From contig JBKKCR010000080.1 in the NCBI GenBank assembly GCA_046712825.1, positions 1 to 5,014 of the forward strand: a stretch of DNA of 5,014 nucleotides, given 5' to 3'. This DNA comes from DATFGK01 sp046712825. Lineage in GTDB: Bacteria; Actinomycetota; AC-67. Of the stretch, positions 1 through 5,014 are shown piece by piece (position 1 is the stretch's first letter; each line of letters starts with the position of its first letter). The translations under genes and the position numbers were made by a program. The notes beneath the pieces were generated by a model. The model saw only the letters and a list, made by a program, of their open reading frames with translations, ran no database searches and was not told where the DNA came from.

Positions 1-33
1 ACGCGGGAAGTCGACGCGTCGAAGAGCCGGTAA
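1..33 (+). CDS. Possible C-terminal tail of an upstream gene (partial)
   Basis: Frame 1 is open from the window edge to a TAA at 31-33 and would encode the tail TREVDASKSR. Nine of its ten sense codons end in G or C, matching the codon habit of the downstream genes; the other two frames run longer but have poorer third-position GC at their start. A GC-rich stem-loop begins 12 bases after the stop, as expected at a gene end. Ten codons are too few to identify a product. In many actinobacteria pth (peptidyl-tRNA hydrolase) lies just upstream of mfd, which makes it a candidate by context only. A rival reading is frame 2, which stays open to a TGA at 113-115. Confidence 0.3.
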   Translation, partial: TREVDASKSR

Positions 34-44
34 ACTGTGCGAAA

Positions 45-61
45 CCGGCCGCTTCGGCCGG
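45..61 (+). terminator. GC-rich stem-loop, possible terminator of the upstream gene
   Basis: The sequence forms a perfect 7-bp inverted repeat, CCGGCCG (45-51) with CGGCCGG (55-61), around a 3-base CTT loop. It lies 12 bases after the TAA that may end an upstream gene. No T-run follows (the next bases are CACATAGG), so it does not fit the classical E. coli intrinsic terminator. U-less hairpins have been proposed as terminators in GC-rich actinobacteria. It could instead be part of the mfd leader RNA if the promoter lies further upstream. Confidence 0.4.
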
Positions 62-76
62 CACATAGGACGGTTG

Positions 77-106
77 GACGCCCGGGTGCCCCGCTCCCGG
101 GCCGTC
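77..106 (+). promoter_or_regulatory. Stem-loop in the mfd leader, just before the ribosome site
   Basis: A 6-bp perfect stem, CCCGGG (81-86) with CCCGGG (96-101), closes a 9-base loop (87-95). It extends past a single unpaired C by four more pairs, GACG (77-80) with CGTC (103-106), giving about 10 pairs. It ends seven bases before the mfd Shine-Dalgarno sequence and has no T-run after it. It could be a second terminator hairpin, an RNA element affecting access to the mfd ribosome site, or simply a product of high GC. The pairing is directly visible; any function is inference. Confidence 0.4.
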
Positions 107-113
107 AGCGCGT

Positions 114-120
114 GAGGTGA
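114..120 (+). promoter_or_regulatory. Shine-Dalgarno sequence of mfd
   Basis: GAGGTGA is a seven-base uninterrupted match to the complement of the 16S rRNA 3' end and lies one base before the ATG at 122 (four bases between GAGG and the ATG). An in-frame TGA at 113-115 overlaps it, so no earlier start is possible in this frame. Together these fix the mfd start at 122. Confidence 0.8.
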
Positions 121-121
121 G

Positions 122-3100
122 ATGTCCTTAGCGGCACTGCTCGAATCGTTCCGCGGCTCGCCGGTCTTCGGCAAGGCCGCCGACGCCCTTGCCGCCGGCG
201 AAGAGGTCACGGCGGTCGAGCCGGTTCGCCCGCCGCTGGTGGCGGCGCTGGCCGATCGCGAGCCGGGCCCGTGGCTCGTCGTGCTGCCCGGCTCGCGCGA
301 CGCCGAACGTTTCACAATGCAGGTCAAGGCGTGGGCACCCGACGCCGTGCTCTTCCCCGCATGGGAGACCCTCCCGCACGAGAAGCTGTCGCCTCGCGCC
401 GAGACGGTCGCCCGGCGGCTCGAGACGCTGCACCGGCTCCGCTCGGTGGACCCGCCTCGGATCATCGTCGCGCCGGTGCGGGCGCTCATCCAGCACATGG
501 TCCCCGGTTCGGAGCGGCTCGATCCCGTCCTCGTTCGCAGGGGCGACCAGGTCTCACTGGACGAGCTCGCCGACCGGCTTGCGATCACCGGCTACAAGCG
601 AACCGACATGGTCACTTCGCGCGGCGAGTTCGCCGTGCGCGGCTTCCTGCTCGACGTTTTCCCGCCGACCGACGACCACCCCGTGCGCGTCGAGTTGTTC
701 GGAGACGAAGTCGATTCGCTGCGGACCTTCGCCGTCGCGAGCCAGCGCTCACTGACCCCGGTCGAGACCCTGGCCGCCTTCCCGTGCCGTGAGCTGCTGC
801 TGACCGACGACGTACGCGGCCGCGCGATCGCGGCACTCGACCGCTACCCGCACTTCGCGAGCGAGCTGCATCGCCTCGCCGACGGGATCGCTTTCGAGGG
901 GATGGAGTCCCACCTCGAGGTGCTGTTCGAGCGGCCGCCGGTGCTCCGGGAGCTGCTGCCCCCAGAGACGCACGTGCTCGTCGTGGAGCCGAAGCGCACC
1001 GCCGATCGCGCGGCGGAGATGGAACGCGAGGTCGAGGAGCTCCGCGAGGCCGGCTGGACCGCCGCGGCCGAGGGAGCCGTCGCGCCGGCGGAAGGCACAT
1101 ACGCGTCGCTTGAGCGCGCGCTCGGCGGGCGTCGGGCCGCGCTCACGCCGTTCCGAGGCGAAGGCCCCGAGCTCGAGGCGCGCATGTGGGAACGCGGTCG
1201 CGCCGACGTGCCGGCGATCGCCGCTGAGCTGAAGCGGCAGCTCGCCGCCGGATACCGAGTCCTGGTCGGCGCCGAGTCGCAAGGCTCCGCGGACCGGATC
1301 CGCGAGATCCTCGCCGGGCACGAGGTCTTCCTGCCGCAGCACGACGGCCGCGCGCTGGCGCCGTCCCGCGGCGCCGTCGCCGTCGCGCCGATCGAGGAAG
1401 GCTTCTCGTCCGAGGCGCTCGGGCTGTCGGTCGTCGGCGAGAGCGACCTGTTCGGCAAGCGCCGGCCGCACCGCGAGCCCCGCGCACAGCGCCGCCGGGT
1501 CACGCAGATCGAGGTCGAGCCCGGCGACATGGCCGTCCACGTCGTGCACGGTGTCGGGCGCTACCTCGGCATGGAGACCCGCGAGATCGGCGACTCCCGC
1601 GCCGACTACCTCGTCCTCGAATACGCGGAAGGCGACCGGCTGTACCTGCCGGCCGACCAGCTCGACCTGGTCTCGCGTTACATCGGCGGCGAGCTTCCGA
1701 AGCTGCATCGGCTGGGCGGATCCGAATGGAACCGCCAGAAATCCAAAGTCCGAAAGGCCGTCAAGGACATCGCCGGCGAGCTCGTGAAGCTCTACGCCGC
1801 GCGCGCGCAGCAGCCGGGGTTCGCGTTCTCCCAGGACCAGCCGTGGCAGCGCGAGCTCGAGGACGCGTTCCCGTACATGGAGACACGCGACCAGCTCGCC
1901 GCGATCGACGACGTCAAGGCCGACATGGAGCGCGCGTCCCCTATGGACCGGCTGATCTGCGGGGACGTCGGTTACGGCAAGACCGAGATCGCGCTGCGCG
2001 CCGCTTTTAAGGCCGTGCTCGACGCGAAGCAGGTCGCGGTCCTGGTGCCGACCACGCTGCTCGCGCAGCAGCACTACGCGACGTTCACGGAACGGTTCGC
2101 GCCGTTCCCGGTTCGCGTCGCGTCGCTCTCGCGCTGGGTTTCCGCGAAGGAGCAGAAGAAGATCCTCGAAGACATCGCGGCGGGGAAGGTCGACATCGTG
2201 ATCGGCACGCACCGCCTGCTGCAGAAGGACGTCGTCTTCGCCGACCTCGGCCTGCTCGTCGTCGACGAGGAGCAGCGGTTCGGTGTGACGCACAAGGAAT
2301 CGCTGAAGAAGCTCAAGACGAACGTCGACGTGCTGACGCTCACGGCGACGCCGATCCCGCGCACGCTCGAGATGTCGCTGTCGGGGATCCGCGATCTGTC
2401 GGTCGTCGACACGCCGCCCGAAGATCGTCACCCGGTCCTGACCTTCGTCGGGCCGTTCGACGAGCAGACGATGGCTTCGGCGGTGCGGCGCGAGATGCTC
2501 CGCGAAGGGCAGGTCTTCTACGTCCACGATCGCGTGCAGGGGATCGAGGGCGTTGCGCTGCGGCTCCAGAAGCTCGTGCCCGAAGCGCGCGTCGGGATCG
2601 CGCACGGCCAGATGAACGAGAAGCAGCTCGAGAAGGTCATGCTCGAGTTCTGGGACAAGAACTACGACGTGCTCGTCACGACAACGATCATCGAGTCGGG
2701 GCTCGACATCCCCACGGCCAACACCTTGATCGTCGATCGCGCCGATCGCCTCGGCCTGGCGCAGCTCTACCAGCTCCGCGGGCGTGTCGGCCGCTCCCGC
2801 GAGCGGGCTTACGCGTACTTCTTCTTCCCGCTCGAGCGCGAGCTCACCGAGCAGTCGCACGCGCGGCTCGCCGCGATCAGCCAGTTCACCGATCTCGGGT
2901 CGGGGATGCAGATCGCGCTTCGGGACCTCGAGATCCGGGGCGCCGGAAACCTCCTCGGCGGCGAGCAGCACGGCCACATCGCGACCGTCGGCTTCGATCT
3001 GTACGTGCGGCTGCTCGCAGAAGCGGTCGACGAGGCGAAGGGCCAGAAGACGGAGCCGCGCCGCGAGGTGAAGATCGATCTCCCCGTCGACGCGCACCTG

Positions 3101-3490
3101 CCCGAGTCGTGGATCGCGAAGGAACCGATGCGCCTCGAGGCGTATCGCCGGATCGCCGAAGCGCCCTCGCTCGAGGCGCTGGCCGACGCCCGCACGGAGC
3201 TCACCGACCGGTTCGGGCCGCTACCCCCACAGGCCGATACCCTGCTCACCGTCGCGGCGCTCCGGATCGAGATCGCGCCGCGCGGCGTTCGCACGGTCTC
3301 GTTCCAGGGCGGCCGCGTGCGCCTGGAGCCGTTCGTGCTCGCGGAGTCCGAGCAGGTACGCGTCCGGTACCGGTTCCCCGGCTCGATCTTCAAGCCGCAG
3401 ACCTACACGCTGGTCCTTCCGGTGCCGCGCGACGAGGAGAACGTGGCCGCGTGGCTGCTCGATGCATGCCGCGATATCCTCAGCCCATGA
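122..3490 (+). CDS. mfd: Transcription-repair coupling factor Mfd
   Basis: Mfd is a cytoplasmic ATP-driven DNA translocase that pushes stalled RNA polymerase off DNA lesions and recruits UvrA for nucleotide excision repair. At 1122 residues it is near the usual length (E. coli about 1148). The N-terminal UvrB-like module (about 1-350) carries the family stretch PAWETLPHEKLSP without a Walker A motif, and RGEFAVRGFLLDVFP (167-181) lies in the inter-domain part used for UvrA contact. A basic linker precedes the RNA-polymerase-interacting CarD-like domain (about 465-545, HGVGRY at 476-481). The RecG-like translocase follows: Walker A GDVGYGKT (614-621), Walker B DEEQ (715-718), TATPIPRT (741-748), TTTIIESGLDIPTAN (853-867) and QLRGRVGRS (884-892). 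The TRG element includes RGAGNLLG (939-946), and the TRCF C-terminal domain starts near DAHLPESWI (990). All motifs look intact. Its stop codon overlaps the start of the next gene. Confidence 0.98.
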   Translation: MSLAALLESFRGSPVFGKAADALAAGEEVTAVEPVRPPLVAALADREPGPWLVVLPGSRDAERFTMQVKAWAPDAVLFPAWETLPHEKLSPRAETVARRLETLHRLRSVDPPRIIVAPVRALIQHMVPGSERLDPVLVRRGDQVSLDELADRLAITGYKRTDMVTSRGEFAVRGFLLDVFPPTDDHPVRVELFGDEVDSLRTFAVASQRSLTPVETLAAFPCRELLLTDDVRGRAIAALDRYPHFASELHRLADGIAFEGMESHLEVLFERPPVLRELLPPETHVLVVEPKRTADRAAEMEREVEELREAGWTAAAEGAVAPAEGTYASLERALGGRRAALTPFRGEGPELEARMWERGRADVPAIAAELKRQLAAGYRVLVGAESQGSADRIREILAGHEVFLPQHDGRALAPSRGAVAVAPIEEGFSSEALGLSVVGESDLFGKRRPHREPRAQRRRVTQIEVEPGDMAVHVVHGVGRYLGMETREIGDSRADYLVLEYAEGDRLYLPADQLDLVSRYIGGELPKLHRLGGSEWNRQKSKVRKAVKDIAGELVKLYAARAQQPGFAFSQDQPWQRELEDAFPYMETRDQLAAIDDVKADMERASPMDRLICGDVGYGKTEIALRAAFKAVLDAKQVAVLVPTTLLAQQHYATFTERFAPFPVRVASLSRWVSAKEQKKILEDIAAGKVDIVIGTHRLLQKDVVFADLGLLVVDEEQRFGVTHKESLKKLKTNVDVLTLTATPIPRTLEMSLSGIRDLSVVDTPPEDRHPVLTFVGPFDEQTMASAVRREMLREGQVFYVHDRVQGIEGVALRLQKLVPEARVGIAHGQMNEKQLEKVMLEFWDKNYDVLVTTTIIESGLDIPTANTLIVDRADRLGLAQLYQLRGRVGRSRERAYAYFFFPLERELTEQSHARLAAISQFTDLGSGMQIALRDLEIRGAGNLLGGEQHGHIATVGFDLYVRLLAEAVDEAKGQKTEPRREVKIDLPVDAHLPESWIAKEPMRLEAYRRIAEAPSLEALADARTELTDRFGPLPPQADTLLTVAALRIEIAPRGVRTVSFQGGRVRLEPFVLAESEQVRVRYRFPGSIFKPQTYTLVLPVPRDEENVAAWLLDACRDILSP
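3487..3490 (+). promoter_or_regulatory. ATGA stop/start overlap, likely translational coupling
   Basis: The lipoprotein ATG (3487-3489) overlaps the mfd TGA (3488-3490). The 20 bases upstream contain no GGA, AGG or GAG run able to pair well with 16S rRNA. Such overlaps are commonly used for termination-reinitiation, so synthesis of the lipoprotein probably follows that of Mfd. The overlap is seen; the coupling is inferred. Confidence 0.7.
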
Positions 3491-4509
3491 CCCGACGCCT
3501 CCGTCTGCTTTCGTTCGCGCTGCTCATCCTGGCGGTGAGCGCGTGCGGCCGCTACCTGACAACGGGCGTCGCGGTCGTGAACGGAGAGATGATCACGCGC
3601 GAGGCGCTCGACCGGCAGGTCGCAAGCGTGTACGGCAACCCGCAGTTCCAGGGCGCGATCAATCCCGACGACGCCGAGCAGCGTCTGCAGATCGAGCGCC
3701 AGGTGATCGTCCAGCTGATCCAGGACGAGCTGATCCGTCAGGAAGGGAAGCGCCTCAAGGTCAACGTCACCTCCGCGCAGGTGAACGAGCGCTTCCAGGC
3801 GATCGCCGCCTCGCAGCCCGACGAGATCCAGCGCGAGATCCAGGCGCGCGGGGAAGCGGGGGTGCGCGAGCTCATCAAAGGTTCGATCATCGCGGAGAGG
3901 CTCGCGGAACTGGCCGGCGGGACGACGCCGCCGACCGAGGCGGAGATCCGTGCGGCGTACGGCAACGGCCAGCGTTTCGAGGAGATCAGGGTTCGCCACA
4001 TCCTCTTCCTGGTCCAGGCCGGTGCCGACGAAGCCGCCGCCCAGAAGAAAGCACAGGACGCACTCAAGAAGCTCCAAGGCGGCAGCGACTTCGCGACGCT
4101 CGCGAAACAGGTCTCTGAGGACCCGGGCTCGAAGGACGCCGGCGGCGACCTGGGCTTCATCACGCGCGAGGTGAACTTCGACGAGACGTTCCTGAACGCC
4201 GCCTTCACGGTGAAGGAGGGAAAGATCTCAGGCTTGGTGCGCACGCAGTTCGGCTTCCACATCATCAGGGTGGACGAACGTCGGACCAGGACGTTGGAGC
4301 AGGCGCGCGCCGAGCTAACGGAAGAGATCGCGACGGCGAAGCGCAGCGAGTCGTTCCAGGGCTACATCGTCGAGCGGCTCCGTGCGGCCGACATCGTGGT
4401 GAACCCGCGCTGGGGCGACTTCGATCCGGAGACCTTCGAGATCCAGAACCACGAGTTCTTCGTCCCGCCGTCCCCCGAACCGGAGACGCAACCGATCCCA
4501 TTCCAGTAG
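3487..4509 (+). CDS. SurA/PrsA-like parvulin peptidyl-prolyl isomerase lipoprotein
   Basis: This 340-residue protein is a likely extracytoplasmic foldase, catalysing cis-trans isomerisation of prolyl bonds in secreted proteins while anchored to the membrane by lipid. The signal peptide has an Arg-rich start (MTRRLRLL), a hydrophobic core and lipobox VSAC with Cys20 as the lipidated residue; Gly21 follows it. A SurA-like N-terminal region starts at VAVVNGEMIT (28-37) and is helical and Gln/Glu-rich to about 150. The parvulin domain spans about 167-262 and has both conserved histidines, in VRHILF (His171) and FGFHIIRV (His258), plus GGDLGF between them, so it looks catalytically competent. After it come a helical stretch, a VNPRWGDFDPET segment (from 305) and a Pro/Glu-rich tail. 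The start is set by the signal peptide, although the frame is open further upstream within mfd. No Shine-Dalgarno is visible before the ATG, so translation probably depends on mfd through the ATGA overlap. PrsA or SurA are family labels only; orthology to either is not shown. Confidence 0.93.
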   Translation: MTRRLRLLSFALLILAVSACGRYLTTGVAVVNGEMITREALDRQVASVYGNPQFQGAINPDDAEQRLQIERQVIVQLIQDELIRQEGKRLKVNVTSAQVNERFQAIAASQPDEIQREIQARGEAGVRELIKGSIIAERLAELAGGTTPPTEAEIRAAYGNGQRFEEIRVRHILFLVQAGADEAAAQKKAQDALKKLQGGSDFATLAKQVSEDPGSKDAGGDLGFITREVNFDETFLNAAFTVKEGKISGLVRTQFGFHIIRVDERRTRTLEQARAELTEEIATAKRSESFQGYIVERLRAADIVVNPRWGDFDPETFEIQNHEFFVPPSPEPETQPIPFQ

Positions 4510-4513
4510 GAGG
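4508..4513 (+). promoter_or_regulatory. Shine-Dalgarno sequence of the hydrolase gene
   Basis: AGGAGG, a full six-base consensus, lies five bases before the GTG at 4519 and overlaps the TAG stop codon of the lipoprotein gene (4507-4509). It decides the hydrolase start: the GTG is the first start-type codon after that in-frame stop. Unlike the lipoprotein, the hydrolase can therefore be initiated independently. Confidence 0.85.
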
Positions 4514-4518
4514 CGATC

Positions 4519-5014
4519 GTGGCCGACGAGATCGATCTGTTCGGAGCTCTTCGGCCGCATCACGAGTCGTTGGTCGCCCTCGAAGGCGGCCGCAGCCTCG
4601 GGTACGCGGAGTACGGGGACCCCGATGGGGACCCGGTGCTCTGGTTCCACGGGACCCCGGGCGCGCGCAAGCAGATCCCGCCGGATGTGCCGGGCCTTTC
4701 CGCCGAGCGCCGGATCCGGATGATCGGGGTCGAGCGGCCGGGGACCGGCTTCTCGACGGCGTACACCTACGAGCGGATCATCGATTGGGCCGACGACCTG
4801 AAGGCCTTCGCCGACGGGCTCGGGCTCGATCGTTTCGCCACCATCGGCCTGTCGGGCGGCGGGCCGTACGTGCTCGCCGCGTGTCACGCGATGCCGGACC
4901 GGGTGAGCGCCGGCGCGGTGCTCGGCGGGATCGGACCGACGCGCGGGCGCGAGACCGCGCCGGGTTACACGAGGATCCTGCCGCTGATGTATCCCCTCCT
5001 CGCGGCCGCACGCG
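4519..5014 (+). CDS. Alpha/beta hydrolase, N-terminal part (runs off the window)
   Basis: The visible 165 codons, starting with GTG, encode the first half or so of an alpha/beta-fold hydrolase; such proteins usually have about 250-320 residues. A short N-terminal extension leads to a first strand with SLGYAEYGDPDG (26-37). The oxyanion-hole motif is HGTPGARKQIP (44-54). A VERPGTGFS segment (71-79) follows at the place where relatives usually have DRPGxGxS. The nucleophile elbow is GLSGGGPY (110-117), with Ser112 the predicted nucleophile. The catalytic acid and histidine should lie beyond base 5014 and cannot be checked. No signal peptide is seen, so it is probably cytoplasmic. The substrate cannot be told from this sequence; hydrolases of this type include esterases, epoxide hydrolases and peptidases. 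From memory it most resembles uncharacterised mycobacterial-type hydrolases. The gene follows the lipoprotein gene by nine bases, so the two are probably cotranscribed. Confidence 0.9.
   Translation, partial: MADEIDLFGALRPHHESLVALEGGRSLGYAEYGDPDGDPVLWFHGTPGARKQIPPDVPGLSAERRIRMIGVERPGTGFSTAYTYERIIDWADDLKAFADGLGLDRFATIGLSGGGPYVLAACHAMPDRVSAGAVLGGIGPTRGRETAPGYTRILPLMYPLLAAAR

Noticed and set aside
31..36. TAAACT as a possible -10 promoter element for mfd.
   Set aside because: It fits TANNNT, but no good -35 element lies 16-18 bases upstream (GTCGAC at 10-15 is too close and weak), and the TAA reads equally well as the stop of an upstream gene.
2..115. Frame 2 reading of the leader as the end of an upstream gene, stopping at 113-115.
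   Set aside because: Its first codons have poor third-position GC for this genome, and it would run through both stem-loops. Frame 1 with the TAA at 31-33 is more coding-like, though neither is proven.
749..3097. A 782-codon open frame on the minus strand inside mfd.
   Set aside because: It is a codon-bias shadow: in GC-rich genes the opposite strand often lacks stops. The translation has no recognisable domain and is rich in Arg, Leu, Asp and Val repeats typical of antisense frames, while the + strand encodes an intact Mfd.
3109..3486. An upstream extension of the lipoprotein frame, open through the end of mfd.
   Set aside because: It would add 126 residues of Arg/Pro/Ala-rich sequence before a perfect lipoprotein signal peptide. 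The ATG at 3487 gives a proper n-region, hydrophobic core and lipobox.
3487..3510. Possible Tat signal because of the paired arginines (TRRLRL).
   Set aside because: The hydrophobic residues expected right after the Arg pair are interrupted by another Arg, and short Sec-type lipoprotein signals often have such n-regions. Tat export cannot be strictly excluded.
4507..4521. The lipoprotein and hydrolase genes are in the same frame, separated by one stop codon, suggesting read-through or a broken fusion.
   Set aside because: A full AGGAGG at the right distance from the GTG supports separate initiation, and a lipid-anchored foldase fused to a cytoplasmic-type hydrolase has no support.

Overview
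The window reads as a stretch of housekeeping chromosome from a GC-rich bacterium, most likely an actinomycete relative (Actinomycetota). The basis is the strong G/C preference at third codon positions, the pairing of mfd with a SurA/parvulin-type lipoprotein, the 'VNPRWGxFDP' motif near the end of that lipoprotein, and a hydrolase that resembles mycobacterial-type alpha/beta hydrolases. This placement is inference from remembered sequences, not from a search.

Layout, all genes on the + strand. Bases 1-33 may be the last ten codons of an upstream gene. Bases 34-121 hold no gene but contain two GC-rich stem-loops (45-61 and 77-106) and a strong Shine-Dalgarno sequence (114-120). Bases 122-3490 encode a complete 1122-residue Mfd (transcription-repair coupling factor). 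Bases 3487-4509 encode a 340-residue lipoprotein with a SurA-like N-terminal region and a parvulin peptidyl-prolyl isomerase domain. From 4519 to the window edge runs the first 165 codons of an alpha/beta hydrolase.

The genes are packed like one operon. mfd and the lipoprotein gene share an ATGA stop/start overlap, and the lipoprotein gene has no visible Shine-Dalgarno of its own, so its translation is probably coupled to mfd. The hydrolase starts nine bases after the lipoprotein stop codon, and its AGGAGG ribosome site overlaps that stop. The three products act in different places (Mfd on stalled RNA polymerase, the lipoprotein outside the membrane, the hydrolase probably in the cytoplasm), so shared transcription does not by itself imply a shared pathway.

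I found no mobile element, CRISPR array, tRNA, rRNA or sign of an undescribed system. The items worth a second look are modest: the mfd leader structure, the coupled start, and the full-length parvulin lipoprotein next to mfd.
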